NCBI GenBank assembly: GCA_963514095.1 | Contig: OY741284.1 | Span: 4,098,501-4,162,500 of the forward strand | Reading direction: 5' to 3' | DNA: 64,000 bases | DNA from: Eutrigla gurnardus | Lineage: Eukaryota > Chordata > Actinopteri > Perciformes > Triglidae | In this document: piece after piece, positions 24,473-37,048 of the stretch | How the letters are laid out: each line of letters starts with the position of its first letter | Numbering within the stretch: position 1 is the stretch's first letter | Notes under the pieces: model-generated | Database searches by the model: none | What the model saw: only the letters and a program-made list of their open reading frames with translations | Told to the model about the DNA's origin: nothing | Program-made: the position numbers and the translations under genes

Positions 24473-24933
24473 GGCTCCATTCTCCCCAGCAACCTCTACA
24501 AGAAGAAAAATGTGGAGGTCAAAGTCAAAAAAGTGAAAGAAATGTAAAAGATATAAAGTGCTGTGTTGAGGGCAGGTTCTTGATTCTGTCAGATTTTAAA
24601 ACAACTACTTTGTCTGTAAAGCGCCGGGGAATGTTCACATTGACGTACAAACTTCTAAGTACCACTTAAAGAAACACAAATGTTAAGGAGAAAAAAAGCA
24701 AGCAGCCCAGAAATGAAACTGAAAAGAAGACGAAATGTGGCGTTGCCGGTAAACACTGGATTCCTTGATTGCAGATTAAATGCCGTCGAAACTAAGATGT
24801 TCATTCGGGTTAAAGTTGTTTTTGTAACCTGTTTTTCAGTTCGATACAATAAACTGTTTGACTGGACTGAAAGATAGATGTTAATTGATTGAATTGCAAA
24901 TTTTGAAAACTATATAATAATAATAATAATAAT

Positions 24934-25304
24934 CCATCCATCCATTTTCTACCGCTTATCATGTATTCAGGGTAACGGGGGGGCTGGAGCCGATCCCAGC
25001 TGTCATTGGGCGAAGGCAGGGTACACCCTGGACAGGACGCCAGTCTATCACAGGGCCGACATGTAGAGACAAACAATCATTCACACTCACATTCACACCT
25101 ACGGGCAATTTAGAGTCGCCAATGAACCTATCTCCATCCTGCATGTCTTTGGACTGTGGGAGGAAGCCGGAGAACCCGGAGAGAACCCACGCTTACACGG
25201 GGAGAACATGCAAACTCCACACAGAAGGAACCCGGGCCGACCCGGGAATCGAACCCTCTTGCTGTGAGGCAAGAGTGCTACCCACTACACCACCGTGCAG
25301 CCCC
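24934..25304 (-). mobile_element. tRNA-derived teleost SINE, copy 2
   Basis: Same family and orientation as the SINE at 20626-20992, with highly similar sequence throughout. It keeps the A-box-like and B-box-like segments at the right end and the TGGATGGATGG tail at the left end. It is bordered on both sides by (TAA)n microsatellite (about 24913-24933 and 25305-25347), so it apparently inserted into a TAA repeat. Any target duplication is hidden by the repeat. Confidence 0.88.

Positions 25305-25347
<43 letters not shown>
25305..25347. repeat. TAA trinucleotide microsatellite
   Basis: About 14 TAA units abutting the tRNA-like head of the SINE. A shorter TAA tract borders the other end of the SINE. 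Confidence 0.9.
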
Positions 25348-25859
25348 CTTTATTTGTATAGCACTTATCGAAACAGGATTAAAAAGTGCTTCACAGAACA
25401 GAATAAAACATAATTAAAAACTACACACAATACATATATAGCGGTATGTCACACCCGAACGCATGTAAGTTTGGTTAGAATTGCTTAAACCAATTTTGTT
25501 TTAAGAGCATGTTTGTCAAATTTAAAGACACACATGTGGTGTATGAAAATGGATTAATGCATATCAGCAAAGTCCGTAGATGATCCTGTCAACATTTCAG
25601 GACGATAGACCTCTGGTATCAAAATAGGTTTGTGAGAAAATTGAGGAAAAAGTCACAAAATATAATATTTTTAGAGCAGAAGACCATTGAAGCAAAGATG
25701 CAGATGATTTGGCGAAAAAAATGTTGAAAACATTTTGATAATAGCCAAAACATTAACTTCATTTTTACAGCGCCACCCTGAGGTCAATGAGTGTAATTGT
25801 TTGTGTAGGCGTAGGTGGTGGAATTTACAATTGGTCTCACAGTTTTTTGCACATGCACT

Positions 25860-26190
25860 TTTAGTAGTGAAACAACTATTGTAACAAGTGAAGGAAGTGA
25901 CCATATTTGGACTGCAGAGGAGCTACGGGTTGATCTGATGAACACCAGCAGCAGAGCAGACACCTTACTGGATCTGGATCCATGTGGACCTTCATATGTT
26001 AGTCATCTTAGTTGCTAACTGCACCTGTCAATCACCAGGTAGCCCCGCCCTAAAGCATCCCCTGCTTTCTGGTCTGTTGGACTCTAAATGGACCATAATG
26101 GACTAAATGAACATCATGCTGGATTTAAAAAGACATGAAACTAGAGATTGAGACCATAAACTCGTGTTTACAATGTTTACTGAGAGAAGT
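25860..26190 (+). repeat. Dispersed repeat family X, copy 4 (plus)
   Basis: Collinear with copies 2 and 3 from AAGTGACCATATTTGGACT to ACTCGTGTTTACAATGTTTA. It includes the segment missing from copy 3 (AATGGACCATAATGGACTAA and ACATCATGCTGGATT). The region from 25348 to 25860 before it shows no gene. Confidence 0.7.
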
Positions 26191-26372
26191 AGGGTCATTT
26201 TCTCATTGACTTCTGTCCAGTCAGAATTGTTTTTGCCCTTTTCATATCAAAATCTCTCTCTTTTCTCTTCCTGTAAAATATCCAAATATTTTTATATGAC
26301 TCCTCTTTATTCTGATCAAAATGTAATCACGGCGACTGCTCATTTTATAATAATGTGTCTTACATAAGCTTT

Positions 26373-26470
26373 GAGACACCCAGACCTGAGACATCCAGAC
26401 CTGTGTCATCCAGACCTGAGACACCCAGACCTGCACCATCCAGACCTACACCATCCAGACCTGAGACATC
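26373..26470. repeat. 15-bp minisatellite
   Basis: Six to seven tandem units with consensus CAGACCTGAGACATC. Because 15 is a multiple of three, the array reads in frame as a repeated Arg-Pro-rich pentapeptide on the plus strand and as Gly-Leu-Asp-rich peptide on the minus strand. I regard it as non-coding. Confidence 0.85.
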
Positions 26471-26790
26471 CACGCCCGCCACCACTCGTGTTCTCAGGAA
26501 AAGAAAAATACCTGAGCAAACAATCTCAGTTAAACATTCATTAAAAAATAATAAAGAACACAAAATGAATATTTCCAGGCTGCGTTGATTATTTATTTTC
26601 TCACTTTTATTTAAAATCAATTTCAACATAACAATGTAGATCAAGTCCAACTGTATTATTGCATGGCTGCTTAATCTGTAATGAGGATATCTGGTTGACA
26701 TGATTGATAAAGTATGATTCGTGTGGTGCTTCCTGAACCTGCTTTTAAGAGGTGGAGACTTCTTTGTACTAGCTTATTTACTATAACAGT

Positions 26791-26833
26791 GTTTTGTTTG
26801 TTTGTTTGTTTGTTTGTTTGTTTGTTTGTTTTT
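26791..26833. repeat. GTTT tetranucleotide microsatellite
   Basis: About ten GTTT units. Confidence 0.9.
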
Positions 26834-29800
26834 CTAATGCTAATCTAGGATTATCTTATTATATACAATTTTGAGATACAAGTAATTTAATTGACCATTC
26901 ACATTGTATGCTAATTTATCAATTTAACTTCACTACATGTATTTCAACCGCATGGCTACTTTTCACCTAATATATTGTGATATACTTAGATGATGCAGTT
27001 CTATACTGCTAACATACTCAGTAGTATAAAAAGTACCTCAAATTGGCTTCATGTGGAAGAACTGCAACATTAAAATGGTCTTGCTTGTTTTCTTGCAATA
27101 AAAAGAGAATAATATAATATTCTAGAATAGTATACAGCATAATATTTATACAATATCATATACAATAGCCATTCTGCATAATGAGTACTTATTTTCCTGA
27201 TAATACCAACGTACTTTTACCTAAGTTATATTTTGAATGCAGGACTTTCACTTTTACTGGGATATTTTAAGACTGTGGTATTTCTACTTTTACTTACAAG
27301 GTAACGATCTGAGTATTTTCCATCTCTGAACAAAATTGTCTTTGCTTCACTCCTCAACTACAAATGCTGATACAAGACATTTTTTCGCCAACAAAAAGTT
27401 TTAACAGGCACCTGCCAACCAATCAGCAGCCAGGATTCCCCTGTCGGCGGTGGTGTGAAAAGACTCTGGATACTGTCTTGTTTGGAGTTTGTCTCTGTGT
27501 TCAGGAATGTTAGAGTTTTACGAGTCTCATTGTGTTTACAAGAGAAAAGTTACATTCCTGTCTCCTCCCTTTCAGCCAGATGGAGAAGACCATGGCGAGG
27601 GTCGTGGGGGTCCAGAATGTTAGATTGTTTACTTAAAGAACTCAACAACTGCTTGCTATGAAAGTTGATAACCACTGTCCCCACTGAATAATGATGATAT
27701 AAGATACAACTGTATTTGTCCTTGTGCAGCAGTTGCAATACAATACAATTTTTAAATCATGATTTTACGGACATAAAAACATATTACATTAACTATAACT
27801 ATCTGCTAACATGAGTGAATGTGACTGCAGGAATCAGCTGCCTCGGTCACTACATTGTTTGGGGTGAAATAAACTTTTGAAACATGAACATAAAAAACAT
27901 TTTAAAAAGTCACAGAGGAAGTGATTATGAAATAGCAATTAGCTGTCATCATCGGGCTAGTTCATTCTGACCATAATGTCAAAACAACCTGAGCACAGTT
28001 AAGTTCAAACTTGCGTGGTGTGTGTATGGCAACATTGGGTTGAAATTTCTGGAACTCCCCCTGAATTTCAAAGAATGATCTGTGAGTTTTGACATTCAGG
28101 AAACAAACCAATGCAAGAGATTTGCAAGCTTCCTGTACGGCAAAAAAAAAAAAAACTATGTCGACTGTGTGGGGAGATGTTTATTAAAACAAAAGAAAAG
28201 CATAATTTGATGGTCGGTGACCCAGCGGTGAAGTCTGTCTGTACTTTGGCTCTGGAGGAGCTCAATGGACTCATTAAAAACTGAAAAATTATTGAAAAAT
28301 GACTAAACTAATATCAGGAAGCTCGTGTGAAGTGGAACGGATCGGTACATCGTTCAAGTCAAAAGTTAAGAGTGAAGAAATGTACCAAAATGACTCTGAC
28401 TGATGACCATGTCAGAAAACGAATCAACATCGGGCATAAATTAGATGCTAGCTTTGAGGTTGCTGCTGTTTTTACCCAATTCACAGGGAGTTTGAGAACG
28501 GAGACACAGAAAGCGGAAGGGGAGGAGTAAAGTCTGACTTCCTTCCTCCTGGTATTGATCCCAAGCCTTCAATTCCTGTTATCTGGACTAACCCTGACCC
28601 TACCCTCAGGGGACAGACTTCCTCCCAGTCGGTCCGTGGATGTCAAGAGCAGGATGGGGAAACTTGCTATGTAACTTTGGACTTTTGTCGATCTTGTAGT
28701 TTTGCTTTGTGAGATGAACTTGTCTTTGTCTTGTGGGATTTACAACTATACAGCTTTTTTTTTTTGGTCTTCTTGATGTCTTTTCTCTTTTTGTTCAATC
28801 GGGCTTCCTGAGTCCAACTCATTGAGAATGATGGAAGACTTATGGCACTCTTCTTACTTGTGTTGTGACTTGGATTTTTTAGGTCTTTGATTGCAGATTC
28901 ACCTTTATGCACCTAAATTAAAGTTACCGACCAATGTAAAAGGTGTACATAATTAAGGTGCACCAAAACATTTTCACTGGACCTTTTGACACTGCAATAA
29001 TACACCTATTATACATTTTCTTTATAGTTCCCATATACACTAGTAATTTCTTAACACATTCGGTCAATGACTATAAACAGGAATAAAAATAAGAAAAAAA
29101 GCTAAAGATAAATGTTTTTTCTTTATTTAAATCTCAACACAAACAAGAAATCAAAATAACCTACATTGTTTAAAAATGAACTTAAAATGCTCGTTTTGAG
29201 TGATATTCTAAGCTGTGTAAAGTGTTATTATAATTTCTGACTCCTCACTGCTTCAGTTTGTGGCTGCCTGATGCTGAGACGCTGTGGGGAGGAGAGGCTG
29301 CTCAGAATTTAACAATTCTGAACAACAATGCTCCGACAGCAAAAGCAGCGTTCCCTGTCAGGCTCTGGCCATATTCTAGTGTTGGCCCACCCGACCAGGC
29401 CGCCCAACCGGACAGCACGGTTGCGTCACCGGCTCAGAAGGAGACGGTGAAACAGGATAGGTATCGACAGTTGTCTTCATTTTTGATGCTCAAGTCATTC
29501 TGCCTGATTACTTTTTCTCACAAACATTCAGCAAAGAAGAGACCGGGGTCAGAGCCAATTAGAGACGAAGGCCCGCCCCTCCTCGGTGATTGGCTCAGAC
29601 TGTGGTGATTCTTCTTTGCTGTTTGCTGTGGGGAAAAAACATTTCACTGCACAAATAAACAGACCAGCTAAATGTGAGGAGCACCAGTGCGACCAAGGAA
29701 AATATTTAGTCGCATTTCACTGATATTTGGTTGCATGTGCACCCAAAATGGCCGCACTGGAGTCCTGCCTTTGGGATTGGCTTGGTCTGGTAGATTTCGT

Positions 29801-30339
29801 GACACGGTCTTTGTTGGGCAGATTATTTCACTCATCCTTTTATTGGATTTATTGGCCGTCACCCTTCCGGACTAGCCTTCAGGCCATCACTGATGATCTT
29901 TCTCTCTCATGCAGATTCTGTGACTATGTATTGATTGTAGTCATGTCATTTTTCTTGATTATGAAAGTTCATGTCATGCTGACAAAGTAATGATTTTTTT
30001 AGTACGTTTGACTGACTTTGACTGTCCTGTCAAGCTTTAAAAAAAACATTTAGCTTAGAAAAGGGACAGAAAACCCCACTATCAGGTGTCAGTCACAGAC
30101 AGATGAATAAAAGCAAGCTCGCCGGAAAGTGAGGTAGGACTATTTTGGCATGTTGTAGGGAGCAGCAAGAAGTTGTCTGGCCATCACACAGCATGTATTT
30201 TGGGCATTACTTACGTAAAGATAAGTGTGTTGGAATGTGTTTGGATGATCTGATGACAGACTGAAGGAGTTTCTGCGTTCAATCATCAGACTCTGACCTG
30301 ATAACGCGGTACTGATAGAAAGGCCAGCTTTCCACATTT
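26834..30339. other. Long stretch without a secure gene
   Basis: No exon chain could be assembled. The best open frame is at 29258-29608 (+). Its first half encodes a moderately complex peptide (LTILNNNAPTAK, VGPPDQAAQPDS). It is preceded by a possible acceptor (CTGCTTCAG at about 29249-29257) and followed by a possible donor near 29460. I do not recognise it and treat it as a weak exon candidate. A 13-base A run occurs at about 28141-28153 and a T run at about 28757-28766. Confidence 0.3.
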
Positions 30340-30610
30340 ATATATTCTACATATTGGAGTAATACTGGACATTCAACTCCCTTTCGACGAGCACACCAAT
30401 GATATCCAGAAAAGTCTATAAGCCATACACAAGCTGAAAGGACTGTATGTTGCCCCCATCTCCTCCGGTTGTATCAGAGCACGAGCCAGCCCATTTTACT
30501 GTACTCTTTCACCTGCTTCTTCACAGTATTGTCAGTCAAAAACAGGACCACACCCAACCTACGAGAACTGAAGAACAGGGCCATTACCACTGGGTGTTTT
30601 TGTGGTGTGT
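30340..30610 (+). mobile_element. Rex/CR1-type LINE reverse transcriptase fragment
   Basis: The plus-strand translation with several frame changes gives fragments typical of the C-terminal end of a fish Rex-type reverse transcriptase. These are LGVILDIQLPFDEHTNDIQ, then HKLKGLYVAP, then QPILL-like and CFFT-like blocks. There is no intact frame. It is a short dead fragment. Confidence 0.6.
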
Positions 30611-30777
30611 ATGGCTTAGGCTGTTGGATGGATAGGTTGCTGTGAAAATGTGAAAAGGTAGTAGAATTTCAATCCTCTTCCCTCCCTTTCCAGTTTTTGT
30701 AATGTAGCCCATGCAGTGGGATTTCCAGTCACTGAGCTGTATCACTTGAGAGTTTGGGGTTTGTTTCATTGTGGGGA

Positions 30778-30922
30778 GCGTACCTATGTTCCCTGGGTCC
30801 AATGTTCCCCAGGTCCTATGTTCCCTGGGTCCTATGTTCCAAGCTTTATATGTGACCGGGGAACATAGGACCCTTTTTGGGAAAAACGGGGAACTTAGGA
30901 CCCGGGGAACATAGGGATGACC
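30778..30922. repeat. Foldback repeat with GGGTCCTATGTTCC motif
   Basis: Three forward copies of a TCCTATGTTCCCTGGG-type motif (30783-30840) face two or three inverted copies (GGGGAACATAGGACC and GGGGAACTTAGGACC, 30856-30915) across a short centre. This makes a 145-bp imperfect hairpin. It resembles a MITE, but no target duplication is clear. Confidence 0.6.
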
Positions 30923-32923
30923 CCCTTTGTGTTTGACAGGACATGCTGGCGACGTGTCTCACTGTGTAATATCCTCTCTCAGCCTGGCCTGCAGATGACC
31001 GATAGCCGAGCTCACATCAGCTTGGAGATGTTTACTTCGGCTGCTCCTCTGCTTCCTATCTGCATCTCATGCAGAGCCAGGCTTTATACTTTATTTCATC
31101 ACAAGCATACTGATTAGCACACTAATGAAAGCGAGGATAAGGGTTTACTCCACAATTAAGCTGTTAACATCCCATAATGCTCTGTGTTTTTGGCCTTCAC
31201 AGTAGATTTCAATCCAGCTGAACACCTTCAGGGGATCATCGTCCAAACGCTACACGAGTGAATGTGTTGATCTGGACACAATTTACTAAGAGACTTTATG
31301 TTGGGTTTTTGTCTTCAACTCGTATGCAACAGTGACATTTCATCAAGGACACTTTGCTTAGTCCAAAAAAACCTCATCAAACATCAAACTCTTCTTCACT
31401 CATTGGATTGAGTAAATCTAATGCATTTACAAATCTCTTCCTCTTGTCCTGAAGGTTAGTTTATGATGCAGGATGTAATGTTTATCAAATGATGCAAAAT
31501 TAAAAGTGCCACAATGAAGGCACGAATATTTTACGTGAGGGTGTGAATTTTACTTGCTGGCATTTCTTTAAAAATAAATCTTTATGTCTACATATTTTAA
31601 CAACAGGGGGTGCGATAGAACGACATAACATACACTTAATACGTTTAATAGATATGTATTAGATTAGTCTATTTGTTTGCAAAGATGCATGTTGCAGTTT
31701 TAAAACAGTCAGCCAATAAAACAGTTTGAAAAAGAAAAATTTGATATGTAGCCCGTGTTCAGTTGTAAAAAGATTTTGCTGTTTTGCTTCAGGGGCCGGC
31801 TGCTTTTACCTTGCAAAGAAGCTGAATGTCATGAGGTCAGTAATGCAGTTGTGTCCAGACCAATCGGCCTCCTCTACGGAGTTCCTGACAGCCTGGCTTA
31901 GGCGACGTCTCCGAAAGAGGTTAGCATAGATGCTGCATTAGGATCGTATATATCAGAACTAGAGAGTTTTTCTTTATTGAAGTCCCAATTGGCAACATTT
32001 GTTTGATCACATTCACTGAAGCCGACACTATGCTCCGATAGAACAACATAAATCATCCGGTTAAAAAAAGAAAAGCACACCTCTATGTGCATGTAGAGCC
32101 TGTTATTTGTTTTGCAAAAATCGACAGCGCCCAGATCATCCTGTCCAATCAGCACGCGGGGCTGTGTTCCTGCACACACAGAGCCCCTCCCCCCTCGGGT
32201 CGTACCACTATCACAGGGGGGAGGCAGAGGGAAGTAGCAACAAGCTTCCAATTCCTCGGTTAAAAAACGAAACGAGGAGGTCCAAAACAACCAAGGAAAA
32301 GAAAACACCGGTGGAAAAGAAGGAAAAAAAAGAAAGATTGCGACAAAAACCAGAGTCAGCATCGGACCTGTGTTTCAAAGGTGGCGTGATCTAAGGGATT
32401 TCAAAGGGCACGAAGTCGAGGGGAAGGAGCTCAGTGGTCATGGGGGAGGAGTGTGAGAGTTGTAAATATTCAAAATCTGACAGAGTGCCCTCGATCCTGC
32501 TACTGTTTTTATTCTTTATTTTTTTTATCCTAGTTTTATCTTTTTTTACAACATGCTTCATTGCCTCATTTTACTGCTATGTTACCCTTTTTGTTGTGTT
32601 TTGTTGTGGACCCGGATTCAGAGACCAGAGACTGGACGGCAGGAAAAATAGTTTATTTGAACAGGTATAATTCTGAGTGATGGTGCGGGCGAGGAGGCCA
32701 GACCGGCAGGTTGGCTGGTAAGCAGGTAAGGAGACAAGCAGGCAGGCGGAAATCCGAGCAGAGGAGCGCTGGAGGTTTCCTGGAGGGCGAACCAAAGGAC
32801 AAGTGACAAGCGAAGAAACAAAGGCACCAAGAAGTACGTCTAAGTCTTGCAAAGACAATCAACACGGGGCACATAACATCACCATAGGGACAGAATAATC
32901 TGACCCCAAAGTGGTGGAGAGAC
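30923..32923. other. No secure gene; possible repeat at 32560-32920
   Basis: No recognisable exon. The sequence from about 32560 (TTTTGTTGTGGACCCGGATT) to 32920 is G/A-rich on the plus strand. It resembles the end of a retroelement common in fish, but no second copy is present here to prove it. Confidence 0.3.
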
Positions 32924-33344
32924 CAGGGGCCCGTTTCACAAAGCAGGTTCAACAAACTCTGAACCTAACCCTGAACTATGAGTTGACCAACTCTGAGATG
33001 GGCAACTCTGAGTTTTCAGTTTCAGAACAGCGGTTTTGAATTAGTTCAGTCAATTCTGAGTATGTAAACTCTGAGTTACGCGCGTGCCTGCCGACTCTAT
33101 AAAGCCATCATCAATGGAGCTCCGATACTACGATTCACCATGGCAACGGGGAGAGCGTCATTAGATATTACTGAGTGTTTATGTAGAAAACGAGCTCATC
33201 CTGAGAAAGCGGAGCAACGTAACTGCAGCAAAGTAGCGATAGTTGGCGTGGCAGACATTTACTGCCCGATCTAATGTGTATAACTGAATGAAACAGTCTA
33301 TTGATCTAAAGGTAATAAGTGTTCATTTTCAGACTTCCAGAGTG

Positions 33345-33420
33345 ACACTGTGGTGTAATGGTTAGCAATGCCGCCCACGGCGCAGGCGACAGGGGCTCAA
33401 CTCCCGTAGTTCACAAAGTA
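33345..33420 (+). other. tRNA-like module in the Harbinger-like element
   Basis: Contains an A-box-like TGGTGTAATGGTTAGCA and a B-box-like GGGCTCAACTCCC about 30 bp later. The flanking strands do not pair into an acceptor stem and no CCA or anticodon loop is convincing. It is a tRNA-derived sequence rather than a functional tRNA gene. Confidence 0.5.
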
Positions 33421-33579
33421 GCGCACTGAATGAATTATAATTTTCATTGGGTGTAATCCCCCCAGGCACGGAAAGAAAGTGGCGTCAGTTGAAAATTAAG
33501 CATAAGAATATTGCGCAAATACGTTTACTAAGGCATATGATTTTAATCATATTTCACATATTAAACAGTAAATAAGCAG

Positions 33580-33880
33580 TGTGACGGCTTCAGAGCTGGC
33601 CATGTCTGTTTCTTGTGCTGGCTGTTGCCTTGTTCTTCCAGGTGGGTGGAGCTGTTAATGGGAGATGCAGTTCACCTGACAGCTAAGGAGGCTATTTAAG
33701 CAGATCTGCTGCTGATGATTTTCCTCTTCCCCTGGCCTGCCGACTGACAGCATTTGTTTCTGTTTAGTTTGCATATTATGTTGTCTTATTTTGTTTACTT
33801 TATTTAATTAAAATATGTTTAACTCCTTCTAGACTGTGTGGTCTCCCTTTTTGTCACTGACTTTGAGCCAGGTTGTGACA
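33580..33880 (+). repeat. 5' LTR of the Gmr1-type element
   Basis: Starts TGTGACGGCTTC and ends GGTTGTGACA. It contains a TATA-like CTATTTAAG near 33692 and an ATTAAA polyadenylation-like signal near 33808. It is nearly identical to 42573-42873. Confidence 0.95.
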
Positions 33881-33883
33881 AAA

Positions 33884-33897
33884 TGGGGGCTCGTCCG
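33884..33897 (+). promoter_or_regulatory. Primer-binding site, tRNA-Pro-like
   Basis: TGGGGGCTCGTCCG begins three bases after the 5' LTR. This matches the first 14 positions of the proline-tRNA primer site known from many vertebrate retroelements, then diverges. Confidence 0.75.
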
Positions 33898-33972
33898 AAG
33901 GCTTTGTTTGGTAGGTTTCTAATACTGAGTAGAAGCTTTTGTATCAGCTATTGGGTTTGAACTAGTACTATT

Positions 33973-36900
33973 TGATTGATTGATTGATTCATTTTAATGA
34001 CCACACAGCCAGGCTGGTGGAATTTGTTGTCAGCTTGGTACAGGTTCCAACTTACAAAACATATAACACAGATATACATACAGACATACACACTACACAA
34101 TACATAAGGGCCATGCTTAATCCTTAATGTTCAGAGTTCAGAAAGTTTATTGCAGTTGGGATGAAACTGTTTTTTAACCGGGATGTTCTGGAAGCAATTG
34201 TCCTGTAAGGCCTCCCAGAGGGCAGTAGCTGGAAGGCATAGTGTGCAGGGTGAGTGGGGTCGGAGATGATTTTCCGTGCTCTGCGTAGCGGCCGTTTGTG
34301 GTAGAGTGAATCAAGGGATGGAAGGGGTGTGCCAATAATTTTGGATGCTCTATTTATGATGCGTTGTAGTTTCTTCCGGGAGAGTGAGTCTAGACTGCCG
34401 AACCAGACTGTGATGGAGAAGGTGAGGATGCTTTCTACGATGGCTGTGTAAAAGTGGAGCAGAAGATGGGACCTTACCCTGAACTTCTTGAGCTGACGGA
34501 GATGGAAAAGTCTTTGCTGGGCTTTTTTGTAGATGTGGTCTGCGTTTATTTTCCATTTCAGGTTATTGCTGATGTGGGTTCCAAGGAGTTTGAATGTGTC
34601 AGTGATGGAGATGGATTCACCTTTAATGAGCACAGGAGTTTTGGGGGATGGTTGGCGTCTTGGGTCGATGATGAGTTCCTTTGTTTTTGATGAGTTGAGT
34701 ATGAGATCATGGTCTGTACACCAGGTCACTGCTTGGTTGATCTGTGCACGGTATTCTGTTTCTTGGTTGTTGGTGATGAGTCCTATGATGGTTGAGTCGT
34801 CCGCGTACTTGTACAGGTTGACAGAGCTGTGGTGGGATGTGAGCTTGTTTGTGTAAAGGGAGAATAGCCAGGGTGAGAGAACACAGCCTTGGGGTGTGCC
34901 TGTACTGAGGAAGAGAGGGGAGGATGTGGTATTTTTGATCTTCACCTTTTGTTGCCTGTTCCAGAGAAAGCTGTGAATCCAGTGACAGATGCATGGGTCG
35001 ATGTTCATGTCCAGTAATGTATTGAATAGATTGGCCGGGTTTATTGTGTTGAATGCAGAGCTGAAATCCATGAACAGGATGCGGGCATATGTGTTGGCGG
35101 ACTCCAGGTGGTTCAGAATGTGATGAGTTGCTAAGATGACGGTGTCTTCAACTGACCTGTTGGCTCTGTATGCAAATTGACATGGGTCCATGAGGGGGGT
35201 GGTGACAGATTTCAGGTGATTTAGTATGATGCGCTCAAATGATTTCATAACTGCTGATGTCAAGGCAATGGGTCTGTAGTCATTGAGGCAGGAGATGGTC
35301 TTGGTTTTGGGAACTGGGATGATAATGGTTTCTTTGAAGCAGTTGGGTACTGAGTTTTGGCAGAGGGAGGAGTTGAAGATGTTGGTAAAAACCCCAGCCA
35401 GCTCCGCAGCACAGTAGTGGAGAACGGAGGGGCTGATGTTATCTGGGCCGGGGGCTTTATTCCTCTTAAGTCCCTTGAAGGTGCTCCTCACCTCCTCCTC
35501 GTAGATGGTGAAAGGGGGGGGGGGGGGGAGGGGGTCTGGGAGAGATGGTGGTGGAGCCGGTGCCTGCTCAAACCTCCCATAGAAAGTATTAAGTGAATCA
35601 GGAAGCTGATTGTCGCTGTCAGGTGTGGGGGTGGGTTTCTTTTTGTAGTTTGTCATGTTTTGTAGTTTTTTCCAGATAGAGCGGGTGTCACTATTAGTGA
35701 TTTGTTCTTCTAATTTAGTGGCATAGTTGGATTTGGCTCTTCTTATTGCAGATCTCAGTTTGTATTTGGCAGCCATATATTGTTCTTTATTTCCTGTCAA
35801 ATGTGCTGAATTTTTCTCCTTTCTTATTATTTTAATGTCCTTGTTAAACCACGGTTTATTATTATTGTAGTGTTTGACTTTTTTGAGTGGAATGCACAGG
35901 TCAACGCAGTAATTGACGTATGACGTCACTGCTTCGGTGACGTCGTTCAGGTCACCTGCGGCATGGAAAACATCCCAGTACGTGCACGCGAAACAACCCC
36001 GAAGTTGTTCAATGGCTTCGGGGGACCAGCACCAGAGAAAGGTTGTTGGTGTTTTGGAGGATTTAACTTTTTGCCTGTATTTTGGAATTAGCAGCAGCAT
36101 CGCGTGGTCGGACCTGCCCAGCGGAGCCCTCGGGAAAGCACGGTAAGCCTCTCTGATGGAAGTGTAGCAGTGGTCCAGCGTGTTGGTCCCTCTGCTGGGG
36201 CAATTTACCTGCTGATGGTAGCCGGGGAGCTCAGATGATAGGTTGGTCTGGTTAAAGTCCCCGAGGACGATGACTGCTGTGTCCGGGTGTGAATTTTCCA
36301 CTGAGGAGACGTAGTTGGCTAACTCGGCTATGGTGGTGTTAGCGTAAGCCTCAGGTGGAATGTAAACACAGATCATAATAATTGATGCGAACTCCCGTGG
36401 GAGGAATGATGGTCTGCATTTGACAGTGAGGTATTCCAGGTGAGGGGAACATACATGTGAGTTCAGTAGAATTTGTGCACCAGTGTTCATTTATCATGAT
36501 GCAAACACCACCGCCTTTTGCCTTGCCCGATAGTTTGGAAGATCTATCGGAACGATGTAATGTGAAACCTGGAAGAGTTACCGCTTGGTCTGGTACTGAT
36601 TGATCCAGCCAGGTCTCTGTCAGGCAGATGGCGGAGCAGTCACTGTAGTCTTTGTCGGTTTGGATCATAAGTTGTAATTCGTCCATTTTGTGCCGGAGGG
36701 ATCTTACGTTTGACAGCAGAAGGGCTGGGAGCGGTGGCCGGTAAGGGCGTCTCCTGAACCTGGCAAAGGTGCCGGAGCGGCGGCCCTTTTGGGCCGGCAG
36801 CCATGGTGTTGAGTGGCTTGCGCTGTAGATGTTTAATTCCAGTAATTTCTTCTCCAGCAAGGATGTAGATGGGCCCAGATCACTGTGAGAGGTGGATCTG

Positions 36901-37048
36901 AGGTTTAGAAGCTCCGATCGGGTGTACTGGATAATGCACGACACTTTGCAAACAAATAACGCAGACACTAAAATGACAGACAGGAACACTGCTTGTACTG
37001 TGGCAAGCCTCACGGCCGCCATTTGTTGCTTCCATCTTAGATTAGTAT
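33973..37048 (-). mobile_element. CR1/L2-type LINE inserted in the Gmr1 leader
   Basis: A minus-strand non-LTR retrotransposon. The flanks share GTACTATT (33965-33972 and 37049-37056), a plausible 8-bp target duplication. Its 3' end is a short (AATC)n tract at 33973-33990, the microsatellite-type tail of CR1/L2-like LINEs. It separates the LTR and primer site from the rest of the retrotransposon leader (37057-37682). Confidence 0.88.
34124..37022 (-). pseudogene. LINE endonuclease/reverse transcriptase, one frameshift
   Basis: The first frame starts at ATG 37022. A hydrophobic N-terminus is followed by the start of an apurinic-type endonuclease (LLSNVRSLRHKMDEL, ICLTETWLD). The second frame (36490 down to 34124, 788 residues) continues the endonuclease (VLGDFNQTN, LGRSDHAML). 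It then has a reverse transcriptase with FMDFSSAFNTI, GTPQGCVLSPWLF and the catalytic YADDST, and ends with the conserved C-terminal block HPAHYAFQLLPSGR. The two frames join by a single-base shift near 36480. The frame passes through a poly-G tract at 35514-35528 as a proline run. Otherwise the protein is intact. CR1/Rex1/L2 assignment is by motif memory. Confidence 0.9.

Noticed and set aside
24223..24669. Open frames through the TG/GA microsatellite
   Set aside because: The length comes from the dinucleotide repeat, and the peptides are simple Cys-Val, Thr-His or Glu-Arg runs.
26355..26701. Arg-Pro-rich or Gly-Leu-Asp-rich peptide gene at the 15-bp minisatellite
   Set aside because: The frame is kept open by the repeat itself, with no flanking domain or splice signals.
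32107..32394. 95-codon Lys/Arg-rich plus frame
   Set aside because: Low-complexity tail, no domain, no splice context. Likely chance.
33345..33420. Functional tRNA gene
   Set aside because: A-box and B-box-like motifs are present but the stems do not pair. It lies inside a transposon.
34454..36146. Plus-strand frames over the CR1/L2-type LINE
   Set aside because: They are shadows of the real minus-strand reverse transcriptase.
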